A stretch of DNA of 64,000 nucleotides, from assembly GCA_017504485.1 (NCBI GenBank), contig JAFVRC010000005.1, positions 1-64,000 on the forward strand, read 5' to 3'. The notes under the pieces are model-generated. The model did not search any database, was not told where the DNA came from, and saw only the letters and a program-made list of their open reading frames with translations. The position numbers and the translations under genes are program-made. Shown piece after piece: positions 26,508 to 35,608 of the stretch (positions are counted from its first letter, which is position 1; each line of letters starts with the position of its first letter). The DNA is from Alistipes sp. (lineage in GTDB: Bacteria; Bacteroidota; Bacteroidia; Bacteroidales; Rikenellaceae).

Positions 26508-28451
26508 TTACGCTTTTATCTCTGCATCAAACTTCGAGAACTCGGAGTTCTGAGACACGAACTCTGGCACAATACGCTTCATCAAGCGTACCATATCGGA
26601 GATATCGACCTTGCCGGCCAGGCTCTCCAAATCTCCAATCGGCCCAACCACCTTATCGTAGTCGTAGTCGCGCACCTTGGCGATGCGGATACGCTCGTGA
26701 TTGGTAACGAATGTATTTTCGCCATTCGACAGCACCTCCTCATAGAGTTTCTCACCCGGGCGCAGACCCGTATATTCAATCTGTATGTCCTCGCCCAGCG
26801 TGAGGCCTGCCAAGTCAATCATACGCTCGGCCAAGTATGCGATACGCACAGGTTCGCCCATATCGAAGACAAATATCTCGCTGCCATTCGACATTATGGC
26901 GGCCTCCATAACAAGGCGGCAAGCCTCCGGAATAGTCATAAAGAAGCGTGTGATGTCGGGGTGCGTAACCGTCACAGGACCGCCCTTGGCAATCTGCTCT
27001 TTGAAGCGCGGTATCACCGAGCCATTTGAGCCAAGTACATTACCGAAGCGCGTGGTCACGAATTTCGTATTACCCTCTTTGCCGCCGCGCTCGATGGCGA
27101 GGCCTAACGATTGGACATATATCTCGGCTAAACGTTTCGTACAGCCCATGATATTGGTTGGATTTACAGCCTTGTCGGTCGATATCATTATCATCTTCTC
27201 GACATCGTACTCGATGCACTTGTCGGCAACATTCTTCGAGCCGATTACATTTACCAACACCGCCTCACACGGATTCTCCTCCATAAGTGGAACGTGCTTA
27301 TAGGCAGCTGCATGAAATACTATCTGCGGGCAATACTTGCGAAACACAAAGTCCAAGCGCTGCAAGCTGCGCACATCGCCAATAATCGGCGTAAAGATTA
27401 AATTCGGGTATTTCTCTTCGAGTTCCAACCGAACATTGTGCACCGGCGTTTCGGCGTTGTCAAAGAGTACCAAATGCTTGATATCCAGAGTTGCCAATAA
27501 TCTGCACAACTCCGAGCCTATCGAGCCTGCAGCGCCCGTCACAAGCACCGTCTTACCGCGAAAATATGCGACAATATCGTCCATCGACACCTCAATCTCC
27601 TCTCGGCCGAGCAAATCCTCAATGTTTATCTCGCGCACGGCATTGTTGTGTATCTTGCCATCCGGCAACTCGTCGATTTGCGAGGATATCAAAATCTTGA
27701 CACCTTGGTGAACAGCGCAACGCACCAGATTATCCTGCTCGTTGCGAGCATCCTCGGCTGCAGCAAAGAGTATAGCCTCGATATTAAATCTATTCTGCAG
27801 TTCGACGAGCGACTCCTCATCCGTAAAGTGATAAATCGGATGCTCGGCGAGTGTATGGTTCTTCATCGACTTGCCACTCGTCAGAAATCCCACAACATTG
27901 TAGTGCGACGAGCCCTGCAAACGTGTAACCATAGCTGCCGACTTGGCATCGGTGCCATATATCAGCAGATTCACACGGTACTGATGTCGCATGTTTCTCT
28001 TCAACCTGTCGTAAACGGCAATCATCAGCAGTCGTGCGGCAATCAACAACGAAATGGAGAGTGTGACATCGAGCACCGTGGCCACCATCAGGCGGTTGCT
28101 TATGTACGGGCTGTCAAGTATCTCCTTGTGGAAGAGGATAAAGTTGCAGAATGCACTCAACATAAGGCTCTTGCTCAACACCGCAACAACCAGGCGCCAC
28201 AGAATACGCAACGAAGCGAAGCGAATAACGCCTCTATACGACCTGAAAAGCCAAAACGCGATAATACTGAACAACACGGAGGCGAATATCAATGCCACCA
28301 TATTGTTGAATGTAAAGAGGCTCTCGCCTATGAACGACCGCAGCGCAACAATAACGACGCCCGTCGAGAAGACCGATATCAGCGTGTCTATTATCAAGAC
28401 AATCCAAGCCGACAGATAGCGGTCGAGAAATTTTTGTATGAAACGATGCAT
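26508..28451 (-). CDS. membrane UDP-GlcNAc 4,6-dehydratase, WbpM/PglF/CapD type
   Basis: A 647-residue protein. Four transmembrane helices fill residues 15-130, a CoA-binding-like Rossmann domain follows ([14 protein letters not shown] near 165), then the SDR catalytic domain with [19 protein letters not shown] (about 303-321), [20 protein letters not shown] with Met-x3-Lys replacing Tyr-x3-Lys, and [17 protein letters not shown]. This is the full-length membrane dehydratase family that forms UDP-4-keto-6-deoxy-GlcNAc for QuiNAc, FucNAc or bacillosamine. No PglE/PglD-type partners are present, so the product's fate is unclear. An eight-C tract lies just before the start. Confidence 0.9.
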   Translation of the reverse strand: MHRFIQKFLDRYLSAWIVLIIDTLISVFSTGVVIVALRSFIGESLFTFNNMVALIFASVLFSIIAFWLFRSYRGVIRFASLRILWRLVVAVLSKSLMLSAFCNFILFHKEILDSPYISNRLMVATVLDVTLSISLLIAARLLMIAVYDRLKRNMRHQYRVNLLIYGTDAKSAAMVTRLQGSSHYNVVGFLTSGKSMKNHTLAEHPIYHFTDEESLVELQNRFNIEAILFAAAEDARNEQDNLVRCAVHQGVKILISSQIDELPDGKIHNNAVREINIEDLLGREEIEVSMDDIVAYFRGKTVLVTGAAGSIGSELCRLLATLDIKHLVLFDNAETPVHNVRLELEEKYPNLIFTPIIGDVRSLQRLDFVFRKYCPQIVFHAAAYKHVPLMEENPCEAVLVNVIGSKNVADKCIEYDVEKMIMISTDKAVNPTNIMGCTKRLAEIYVQSLGLAIERGGKEGNTKFVTTRFGNVLGSNGSVIPRFKEQIAKGGPVTVTHPDITRFFMTIPEACRLVMEAAIMSNGSEIFVFDMGEPVRIAYLAERMIDLAGLTLGEDIQIEYTGLRPGEKLYEEVLSNGENTFVTNHERIRIAKVRDYDYDKVVGPIGDLESLAGKVDISDMVRLMKRIVPEFVSQNSEFSKFDAEIKA

Positions 28452-28456
28452 GTTTG

Positions 28457-28470
28457 TTGGGGGGGGTAAT
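28457..28470 (-). promoter_or_regulatory. ATTACCCCCCCCAA element with an eight-base homopolymer before the dehydratase start
   Basis: The minus strand carries eight consecutive C residues (28459-28466), about 7-15 nt upstream of the ATG at 28451. It matches the element before the tviB-like gene at 13 of 14 positions. Such a run is prone to slipped-strand length change. An effect on translation is speculation. Confidence 0.35.
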
Positions 28471-28508
28471 GTGAGGTATAATATTGTGGTTTTGTCGAAT
28501 TGACAGGT

Positions 28509-29615
28509 TTATCGCTGCTTATACATCTCGTCGTAGTACTTCTCGTAGTCGCCTGACGTGATGTTGTCGAGCCACGATTGGTTATCGAGGTACCAGCGCA
28601 CCGTGCGCTCGATACCCTCCTCGAACTGCAAGGATGGTTCCCAGCCGAGCTCCGTCTTGAGCTTCGTCGAGTCGATAGCGTAGCGCAGGTCGTGGCCGGC
28701 ACGGTCCGTCACATAGGTTATCAAGTCGAGCGATGCGCCCTCCTCGTTGCCGAGCAGACGGTCCACCGTTTTGATAATGACCTTTATAAGGTCGATATTC
28801 TTCCACTCGTTGAAGCCGCCGATATTGTACGTCTCGGCAACGCCGCCACGATGGAAGATGATGTCTATGGCACGAGCATGGTCCTCAACATAGAGCCAAT
28901 CGCGTACATTCTCGCCCTTGCCATATACGGGCAGTGGCTTGCGGTGACGTATATTGTTGATGAAGAGCGGTATCAGCTTCTCGGGGAACTGATACGGGCC
29001 ATAGTTATTCGAGCAGTTCGTCACGATGGTAGGCATACCGTACGTATCGTGGAAGGCACGCACGAAGTGGTCTGACGAGGCCTTCGAGGCCGAATATGGC
29101 GAGTGTGGATTATACTTCGTGGTCTCGACGAAGAAGTCGTCACCAAAAGGTCCACCACCCGGCTCATCACCGCCCTCAAGGCGCGTAAGTTCCAGCGCAC
29201 CATAGACCTCATCGGTCGAGATATGATAGAATCGCTTGCCCTCATAACGCTCGGGCAGCGATTCCCAATAGAGGCGTGCCGCCTGCAAGAGCGAGAGCGT
29301 ACCCATCACATTGGTTCGTGCGAAGGTAAACGGGTCCTTAATGCTTCTATCGACATGGCTCTCGGCCGCAAGGTGGATAATGCCATCTATCTCGTAGCGG
29401 CGCAACAAGTCGAGGATGGTGTCGAAGTCGCAGATGTCGGCCTTGACGAATGTGTAGTTCTCGGCACGCTCGATATCGGCGAGGTTAGCGAGGTTGCCGG
29501 CATAGGTGAGTTTGTCGAGGTTTACGATGTGGTAGTCGGGATACTTCGTGACAAAGAGGCGCACGACGTGCGAGCCGATAAATCCGGCACCACCGGTAAT
29601 CAAGATATTTTTCAT
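28509..29615 (-). CDS. rfbB: dTDP-glucose 4,6-dehydratase
   Basis: A 368-residue SDR enzyme: ILITGGAGFIGSHVVRLFV (3-21), HLAAESHVDRSIKDP (about 80-95), HISTDEVYGAL with the active-site Thr-Asp-Glu triplet, YSASKASSDHFVRA (Tyr-x3-Lys), and NNYGPYQFPEKLIP. These are the hallmarks of RmlB. It converts dTDP-glucose to dTDP-4-keto-6-deoxyglucose, the second step to dTDP-L-rhamnose. It lies 21 nt after rfbD and 57 nt before the membrane dehydratase gene. Confidence 0.96.
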   Translation of the reverse strand: MKNILITGGAGFIGSHVVRLFVTKYPDYHIVNLDKLTYAGNLANLADIERAENYTFVKADICDFDTILDLLRRYEIDGIIHLAAESHVDRSIKDPFTFARTNVMGTLSLLQAARLYWESLPERYEGKRFYHISTDEVYGALELTRLEGGDEPGGGPFGDDFFVETTKYNPHSPYSASKASSDHFVRAFHDTYGMPTIVTNCSNNYGPYQFPEKLIPLFINNIRHRKPLPVYGKGENVRDWLYVEDHARAIDIIFHRGGVAETYNIGGFNEWKNIDLIKVIIKTVDRLLGNEEGASLDLITYVTDRAGHDLRYAIDSTKLKTELGWEPSLQFEEGIERTVRWYLDNQSWLDNITSGDYEKYYDEMYKQR

Positions 29616-29636
29616 ATAGTCGTAGTTTCAGTTTCG

Positions 29637-30500
29637 TTATTTGTTCAACACAGCAATGCAGCGACGCAGCGACTCCTTCCAATGCGGCACCTCAACACCA
29701 AACGTGGCCTTGACCTTCGTTTTGTCGAGCACCGAGAAGTGCGGACGTCGCACCTTCGACGGGAATTCGTCGCTGTGACATGGGCGGATGTGACACACAT
29801 TACCGCTCTGCTCGCAAATCTCCTTCGCGAAGTCATACCACGAGCACACGCCCTCATTCGAGTAGTGATATATGCCCTCTCGGTCCAGCATATCATCCTC
29901 GACAATGCGGCATATAAGCCCTGCGAGGTCGGCAGCATAGGTCGGCGTACCCACCTGATCGAATACCACCTGCAACATATCGCGCTCGGCAGTCAGTTGC
30001 TGCATCGTCTTCACGAAGTTGCGGCCGAACTCCGAGTAGAGCCATGCCGTGCGGAATATCATATATCGGCAGCCCGACGTGCGCACAGCCTCCTCGCCCG
30101 CGAGTTTCGTGCGGCCATAGACGCCAAGCGGCTCGGTTGGCTGCTCCTCGACACACGGCACACAGCCCGTGCCCTGAAAGACGTAGTCGGTCGAGATGTG
30201 TATCAATACCGCACCCACCTCGGCCGCAGCACGCGCCAAATTGGCCACGGCGCGGTGGTTGAGCAGGTCGGCCGTAGCCTCGTCATCCTCGGCCTTATCG
30301 ACATTCGTATAGGCGGCACAATTGACGATTACATCGACCTTCTCGTCGCGCACTGCGCGGAGCACAGCCTCGGCGTCCGTAATATCGAGTTCGGCAACAT
30401 CCGTGAAGATGTAATGATGTGTGCTCGAGGCGGCAGCAAGGCGCATCTCGTTGCCCAGCTGACCGTTAGCACCCGTCACAAGTATTGTTTTACTCTGCAT
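29637..30500 (-). CDS. rfbD: dTDP-4-dehydrorhamnose reductase
   Basis: A 287-residue protein counted from the ATG at 30500. The frame is open much further upstream but only as an antiphase reading of rfbC. It starts KTILVTGANGQLGNEMRLAA, has NCAAYTNVDKAEDDEA (about 69-84), ISTDYVFQGTG, YGRTKLAGEEAVR with Tyr-x3-Lys, and YHYSNEGVCSWYDFA, all RmlD landmarks. It reduces dTDP-4-keto-L-rhamnose to dTDP-L-rhamnose. The start overlaps the end of rfbC by 11 nt, indicating coupled translation. Confidence 0.95.
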   Translation of the reverse strand: MQSKTILVTGANGQLGNEMRLAAASSTHHYIFTDVAELDITDAEAVLRAVRDEKVDVIVNCAAYTNVDKAEDDEATADLLNHRAVANLARAAAEVGAVLIHISTDYVFQGTGCVPCVEEQPTEPLGVYGRTKLAGEEAVRTSGCRYMIFRTAWLYSEFGRNFVKTMQQLTAERDMLQVVFDQVGTPTYAADLAGLICRIVEDDMLDREGIYHYSNEGVCSWYDFAKEICEQSGNVCHIRPCHSDEFPSKVRRPHFSVLDKTKVKATFGVEVPHWKESLRRCIAVLNK

Positions 30501-31065
30501 AATAATCCGTATTGTAGTCAAAAAGCCACTCTGCATCCTTGAGCTTGCCGTGGCAGCAATCTTTTGCCGAAAGCTGCACCTTGTCGGTCGGCACGCGCCA
30601 ATCGATGGCCAAAGCCTCATCATCCCAAGCAATAGCCCCCTCACTCTGCGGAGCATAGAAGTTATCGCACTTGTATTGGAAGACAACCTCCTCCGACAGC
30701 ACCACAAAACCGTGAGCAAAGCCGCGCGGGATGAATAGCTGACGATGGTTCTCGGCCGTAAGCTCCACGGCGACATACTCGCCAAATGTCGGACTGCCCT
30801 TACGGATATCCACCGCCACGTCGAGTACCGCCCCCTTTACCACACGCACCAACTTGCTTTGGGCATGTGGCGGCTTCTGAAAGTGCAGACCGCGCAGAAC
30901 GCCATACGACGACTTGCTCTCGTTGTCCTGCACAAAATGCACCTTGCGCACCTTCTCGTCGAACTCACGCTGCGAGAAAGACTCGAAGAAGTAGCCGCGT
31001 GCATCCTCAAAAATGCGCGGCTCGATGATGACCACCCCTTCGATAGCTGTTTTGATGACCTCCAT
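30490..31065 (-). CDS. rfbC: dTDP-4-dehydrorhamnose 3,5-epimerase
   Basis: A 191-residue cupin-fold epimerase of normal length. It shows VVIIEPRIFEDARGYFFESF (about 11-30), VQDNESKSSYGVLRGLHFQKP with the catalytic His, VDIRKGSPTFGEYVAVEL, and FIPRGFAHGFVVLSEEVVFQYKC with the second active-site region. It epimerises C3 and C5 of dTDP-4-keto-6-deoxyglucose. It follows rfbA by 1 nt. The rfbA-C-D-B gene order is common in Bacteroidales. Confidence 0.96.
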   Translation of the reverse strand: MEVIKTAIEGVVIIEPRIFEDARGYFFESFSQREFDEKVRKVHFVQDNESKSSYGVLRGLHFQKPPHAQSKLVRVVKGAVLDVAVDIRKGSPTFGEYVAVELTAENHRQLFIPRGFAHGFVVLSEEVVFQYKCDNFYAPQSEGAIAWDDEALAIDWRVPTDKVQLSAKDCCHGKLKDAEWLFDYNTDYYAE

Positions 31066-31066
31066 T

Positions 31067-31945
31067 CTACTTGCGCTTTACGAGGTTTATCATATACTGC
31101 CCATAGGCATTCTTCTTCATCGGCTCGGCCAAACGCAGCAACTCCTCGTCACCTATCCAACCTTTGCGACAAGCAATCTCCTCGAGACAGGCTATCTGCA
31201 CGCCCTGCCGTGTCTCGATAACCTCAACAAAGCGCGAAGCGTCGAAGAGCGACTCCTGCGTACCCGTATCGAGCCAGGCAAAGCCTCGGCCCAACACCTG
31301 CAACTTCAGCTCGCCATCGCGGCGAAACCAATCATTGACTGTCGTAATCTCGAGCTCGCCACGCGCCGACGGTTTGATGTTTTTGGCCACCTCGACCACC
31401 TTATTCGGGTAGAAGTAGAGGCCCACAACCGCATAGTTGCTCTTCGGCTGTTGCGGCTTCTCCTCAATTGATAACACATTACCCTCGGCGTCAATCTCGG
31501 CCACACCAAAACGTTCCGGGTCAGGCACAGCATAGCCAAAGACCGTAGCTTTGTGCTCCAACTCGGCCGTCTCGACAGCCTTCTTCAACATACCCGAAAA
31601 GCCTTGACCATAGAAGATATTATCGCCCAAGACCAAACACGCACTATCATCGCCAATAAACTCCTCGCCGATAAGAAAGGCCTGCGCCAAGCCATCGGGC
31701 GACGGTTGCTCGGCATACTCAAAATGCACGCCATAGTCACTTCCATCGCCCAGCAGACGACGGAAACCCGGCAGGTCATGAGGTGTCGAGATAATCAAAA
31801 TATCACGAATACCGGCCAACATCAGCGTCGATATAGGATAATATACCATCGGCTTGTCATAGATGGGCAGCAATTGCTTGCTCACACCCTTCGTAATCGG
31901 ATAGAGACGCGTTCCGCTGCCTCCCGCCAAGACTATTCCTTTCAT
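31067..31945 (-). CDS. rfbA: glucose-1-phosphate thymidylyltransferase
   Basis: A 292-residue nucleotidyltransferase. It opens [19 protein letters not shown], the NTP-binding loop (2-20), with [20 protein letters not shown], the metal-binding [10 protein letters not shown] (about 109-118), and [21 protein letters not shown]. These identify RmlA, which makes dTDP-glucose from dTTP and glucose 1-phosphate, with feedback by dTDP-rhamnose known for the family. It is the first gene of the polysaccharide operon; a predicted promoter and a roughly 230-nt structured leader lie upstream. Confidence 0.96.
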   Translation of the reverse strand: MKGIVLAGGSGTRLYPITKGVSKQLLPIYDKPMVYYPISTLMLAGIRDILIISTPHDLPGFRRLLGDGSDYGVHFEYAEQPSPDGLAQAFLIGEEFIGDDSACLVLGDNIFYGQGFSGMLKKAVETAELEHKATVFGYAVPDPERFGVAEIDAEGNVLSIEEKPQQPKSNYAVVGLYFYPNKVVEVAKNIKPSARGELEITTVNDWFRRDGELKLQVLGRGFAWLDTGTQESLFDASRFVEVIETRQGVQIACLEEIACRKGWIGDEELLRLAEPMKKNAYGQYMINLVKRK

Positions 31946-32178
31946 ATCTTCGATTGTTTTATATTTTTCATTTTTGGGTTTGCCACCTCGTCTTTTTGTT
32001 CTCTCACCAACCAGCCCCTACCAAAGGTAGCTTTCAAAGTCGCGTTCGCCACAGGGCATACCCTCGGGGCTTTGAGATACAATAAACGCACTGTACCTCA
32101 ATTACTTACGGCGGCCTGCTCGATTTCTTGCCGCCATCCTCATTCGGCGTTGCCGCAAAGAGGCTCGTATAAACTATA
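31946..32178 (-). promoter_or_regulatory. long hairpin-rich 5' leader of the polysaccharide operon
   Basis: Read on the minus strand from about 32174 to rfbA, the leader can form several consecutive stems. These are CCTC/GAGG enclosing CGGC/GCCG (32138-32163), GGCGGC/GCCGCC (32110-32135), a 9-bp stem with one G-U pair (32072-32080 with 32093-32101), AGGG/CCCT (32053-32064) and CTACC/GGTAG (32018-32030). The last two lie inside an outer AGCCC/GGGCT pairing (32013-32017 with 32067-32071). No ORF or known riboswitch was recognised. The stems are seen directly; a regulatory role such as antitermination or attenuation is inferred. Confidence 0.5.
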
Positions 32179-32210
32179 CAAAGATAGTTGATTTTATCGA
32201 AACTACCTAA
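32179..32210 (-). promoter_or_regulatory. predicted promoter of the polysaccharide operon
   Basis: Minus-strand TTAG (32207-32210), a 20-nt spacer and a perfect TATCTTTG (32179-32186) fit the Bacteroidota primary promoter. Transcription would begin near 32173. A second TACCTTTG at 32022-32029 lacks a -33 partner. From 32211 to 32600 the sequence is AT-rich with no gene or repeat that can be supported. Confidence 0.55.
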
Positions 32211-32604
32211 TCTTTTGCCGTTTTTTTTATCTTTTTTCGAGATTTTCATCTTCATCTGTCGCAACAATCTGACAACAACCCCATGTTTATCGAAAAACAA
32301 CAAAACATATTCATCGACAAAACGCCTGCAGCAAATAAAATTTCACATCTCACTATTAAGACATTTAGAACACTACCCCAAAACTCATCTGCTGTCTATA
32401 CACACTACACCCGGTCCTCAAGAAAAAGAGCAACCCGCATCCGTATAAGCTGCGTTATAGTCAATTACACAAAGATTTCAACGCTTCAGACAACATATAT
32501 AACGCAGCAAAATCGACAATCCCAAAACCGAACAACGTACATCACACAAGCGCAATTTGCGACATCCGACACCGCAACTCTTCACCACTGTCCGGATACC
32601 ACAT

Positions 32605-32635
32605 TTTGCAAATCATCAAAAATTTTATATTTTTG
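32605..32635 (+). promoter_or_regulatory. consensus promoter of the secreted metallophosphoesterase gene
   Basis: TTTG (32605-32608), a 19-nt spacer and TATTTTTG (32628-32635) match the Bacteroidota consensus exactly. The expected start is about 32640, 30 nt before the ATG at 32670. Confidence 0.72.
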
Positions 32636-32669
32636 TCTGCGATAATGAAATTACTTTAACCTATCAGCT

Positions 32670-35525
32670 ATGAAAAAACTATTTTTATCACTGCTCCTTT
32701 CGTTGTTTGTCTTTGCCGTGCAGGCCGAGGCCATATCGAACTACAAGGAGCTCGTTGCCTTCGCAAAGGCCGCAAACAAGGGCGAGAGTATCGCCGCTTG
32801 GCAGAACGAGAAGGGCATTGTCTGTCTTGATGCCGATATCGACATGAAGAAGGGCAAGAAGTTCCCTACGATTAAAAAGTTTACGGGCCGCTTCGACGGC
32901 TGCGGACACAAACTCTACAATTGGCAGGCTCGAGGCGCTCTCTTCCACGAGATTACTCCGGGTTCCTACATCCGCAACCTCACCATCGACGAGAGCTGCT
33001 CGCTGACTATCAGCACAAAGGCAAACGAGGAGGTGGTTCACATCGGCTTCTTCGTAAATATCAATCGCGGTCGCATCTACAACTGCCACAACAAGGCCAA
33101 TATCGATATCACCACGGTAGGAGCCATCAAGAACTTCTTCATCGGTGGTGTGGCTGGCAACAACCACTTCATCATCTACCGCTCGACCAACTCGGGTAAT
33201 ATCACCATGCGCACGAGTGCCACGACACATGGCAAAAAGGCTATATACGCGCGCATTGGCGGTATCGCTGGCGCCAATATGGGCAAGCTCAGCACGGGTG
33301 CAACCATCGCTCGATGTGTGAACATGGGTGGTGTAACCTACCTCGGCGAGTTCGCAGCAATCAATATCGCCGGTATCGTCGGCGAGTCGTCGAAGGCCAC
33401 AACCAAGTATTGTGTCAACAAAGGCAACGTAGTGGCCGTAACACAGCCTCTGCCTGCCAACATCAAGCGAAGCAAGACCGTATATGCCGGCGGTATCACG
33501 GCGTGGGCCAACAACGACATCATCTGCTGCGACAACTTCGGTCAGATTCTCGTATCGGGCACCCACACCCCTAACGTTGCCGGCATCTGCGCCAATGCAA
33601 ACGCAGGTATGAACATCAATGACTGTACGAACTACGGTCTTGTGAAGGTAAACGAGGATTCCGCAGCTTGGGTAGGCGGCATCGTTGCCGGTGTCAGAAA
33701 GAATGTGCACATTGCCGGCTGTATCAATCATGGCGACATCGTCTACGAATATAAGAGCACGCGCCCGGCACGCATAGGCGGTATCGCTGCCAACATCGTC
33801 ACCGCCAAGACTGCCAAGTTCGGAGCTTTCGTCCGCAACTGCGCCAACTACGGCAAGATTATCAACAACTCGTCGTGGAAGAACTCCTGCACGGGAGGAG
33901 TCGTAGGCTGTTCGAGCGGATACTACAACAAGAAGACGGGCAAGACTGTCAAGCCGGCCGTCGTTTCGTGCGCCAACTTTGGCGAAGTGCAGAGCGCAGG
34001 CGGCTACAAGAAGAGTGTCGTAGCGTACAGCAAGCACTCCGACGAGCGCGGTGAGTACTTCAACGATTGGGCCGAGAAGGCCGAACCTCGCGCCGACGGC
34101 AAGAATCTCTATGGCCGCATCACCGACACCAACGGTAACCCTGTCGCAGGTGTAGTAGTGAGCGACGGCACGCAGAGTGTCAAGAGCGATCCTAACGGCT
34201 ACTACGCCATGAAGAGCAACCTCAACAACGCTCGCTTCGTTCAGATATCTATCCCATCAGGGTACGAGATTCCGACGGTTGGCAATCGTCCGCAGTTCTT
34301 CCGCCGCATACCACGTTTCTCGACGGGCGCAAAGGCTAACTTCGTGCTCACGAAGCGTGCAAATCCTACCGATGAGTTTGTCCTCGCAATGATTGGCGAC
34401 CCTCAGACTCGCGGTCTGGGCTACGACAACTCGACAGAACGTTTCCGCGACGTCCTGCTGCCGGATATCGCCACATACAAGAGCAGCACCGACAAGGAGG
34501 TATATGCCATCAACCTCGGCGACCTCGTCTATAACTGGATGACGGGCTATGATGACTACGTAGATGCGTTGGCTACGGCCGCAACGCCTATGTTCAGCGT
34601 CATCGGCAACCACGACCAGGATCAGCACAACCTCATGGAATCGCACCTCGCAACTCCTTATTTCGAGACCTACCTTGCCCCTGTGAACTACTCGTTCAAC
34701 ATTGGCAAGATGCACTTCATTGCCGTGAACAACATCCATTACGGTCGTGCCACGAGCAAGAATCATTACAAGACCGGTCTCGAGAACTACACCTACAAGT
34801 GGTTGGAGAACGACTTGAAGCACGTTTCGCCGGAGACGACCATCGTATTCTGCGGTCACGACCAGATATTCAGCGGTCGCTCCAACAATTTCAGCACCAA
34901 GAAGGTAAACTACAAGAAATACAGCAAGTTGCTCTCGAAGTACAACAAAGTGTATGCTTGGGCAGGCCACTTGCACCAGAACCACAGCTACGACTACGCT
35001 ACGGCTTCGGAGAAGTATAAGCATTTGAAGAATATCGAGACCATCACCGTAGCTCGTTGCATCGGCCAGCTACGCCTCAACCACGAGCTCAATGTCGATG
35101 GTACGCCTAACGGCTACATGGTTGCCGAGGTTAAGGGCGACACGATGGAGTGGTACTACAAGACCGTAGGTCGCGATCGCTCGTATCAAATGCGCACCTA
35201 CTCGCCGGCTCGCACGGGCGACGGCTATGTGAAGGCCAACATCTGGAACCACTCGTCATCCACTTGGTCGAATCCTGAGTGGTGGGAGAATGGCGTCAAG
35301 GTTGCCGATATGGAGGTAGCCAAGGGAGAGGCAGACCCTGACTATATGAAGATCTACGAGAGCCTTGCTGACGTGAAACTCAGTGCTACAGCTCGTAAGT
35401 ACTCCAGACCATCCAAGAAGATTCCGTTCCTCTTCCGCGTGAAGCCGAGCGAGGGTGCTCGCTCGGGTGAGATTCGCGTTACCGACCAATTCGGCGTCAC
35501 TTACTCCGAGAAGGTTGAGTGGTAA
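32670..35525 (+). CDS. large secreted calcineurin-like phosphoesterase with repeat-rich N-terminus
   Basis: A 951-residue protein with a signal peptide (about 1-20). Residues 25-460 consist of degenerate units of roughly 40-60 residues around GGI(A/V)G and C.N.G.I, as in VGGIVAGVRKN and CINHGDIVY, resembling GLUG-like beta-helical repeats of surface proteins. Residues 485-520 (YGRITDTNGNPVAGVVVSD) form a carboxypeptidase-regulatory-like sandwich. The metallophosphoesterase core follows: GDPQTR (about 575), GDLVYNW, GNHDQD (about 646), GHDQIF (about 729) and GHLHQNH (about 766). A C-terminal MetallophosC-type domain closes it. It is likely surface or periplasmic; the repeats may bind its substrate. 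Substrate unknown, with glycerophosphate polymers possible given the neighbours. Confidence 0.86.
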   Translation: MKKLFLSLLLSLFVFAVQAEAISNYKELVAFAKAANKGESIAAWQNEKGIVCLDADIDMKKGKKFPTIKKFTGRFDGCGHKLYNWQARGALFHEITPGSYIRNLTIDESCSLTISTKANEEVVHIGFFVNINRGRIYNCHNKANIDITTVGAIKNFFIGGVAGNNHFIIYRSTNSGNITMRTSATTHGKKAIYARIGGIAGANMGKLSTGATIARCVNMGGVTYLGEFAAINIAGIVGESSKATTKYCVNKGNVVAVTQPLPANIKRSKTVYAGGITAWANNDIICCDNFGQILVSGTHTPNVAGICANANAGMNINDCTNYGLVKVNEDSAAWVGGIVAGVRKNVHIAGCINHGDIVYEYKSTRPARIGGIAANIVTAKTAKFGAFVRNCANYGKIINNSSWKNSCTGGVVGCSSGYYNKKTGKTVKPAVVSCANFGEVQSAGGYKKSVVAYSKHSDERGEYFNDWAEKAEPRADGKNLYGRITDTNGNPVAGVVVSDGTQSVKSDPNGYYAMKSNLNNARFVQISIPSGYEIPTVGNRPQFFRRIPRFSTGAKANFVLTKRANPTDEFVLAMIGDPQTRGLGYDNSTERFRDVLLPDIATYKSSTDKEVYAINLGDLVYNWMTGYDDYVDALATAATPMFSVIGNHDQDQHNLMESHLATPYFETYLAPVNYSFNIGKMHFIAVNNIHYGRATSKNHYKTGLENYTYKWLENDLKHVSPETTIVFCGHDQIFSGRSNNFSTKKVNYKKYSKLLSKYNKVYAWAGHLHQNHSYDYATASEKYKHLKNIETITVARCIGQLRLNHELNVDGTPNGYMVAEVKGDTMEWYYKTVGRDRSYQMRTYSPARTGDGYVKANIWNHSSSTWSNPEWWENGVKVADMEVAKGEADPDYMKIYESLADVKLSATARKYSRPSKKIPFLFRVKPSEGARSGEIRVTDQFGVTYSEKVEW

Positions 35526-35545
35526 TCTTCACTGTCACGCTACAA

Positions 35546-35583
35546 GGGGTTGCCTAACGTAATCGGTTGGCAACCCCATTTTT
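35546..35583 (+). terminator. intrinsic terminator between phosphoesterase and GH3 genes
   Basis: A perfect 9-bp stem GGGGTTGCC/GGCAACCCC (35546-35554 and 35569-35577) is followed by ATTTTT. No clear promoter lies between it and the GH3 start at 35609, so it may attenuate rather than fully stop read-through. Confidence 0.7.
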
Positions 35584-35608
35584 AGAATACCAACACAAGA
35601 CCACAACT

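Noticed and set aside
30501-30785. N-terminal extension of rfbD
   Set aside because: The extension is an out-of-frame reading of rfbC; RmlD begins at the KTILVTGANGQLG segment at 30500.
31946-32178. c-di-GMP (GEMM) or other known riboswitch in the rfbA leader
   Set aside because: Only a short GGCAAACC-like stretch near the gene start recalls it; the required paired elements and tetraloop receptor are not in the correct order.
32283-32645. 120-codon frame between the polysaccharide operon and the phosphoesterase gene
   Set aside because: AT-rich, no family resemblance, and it overlaps the consensus promoter at 32605-32635.
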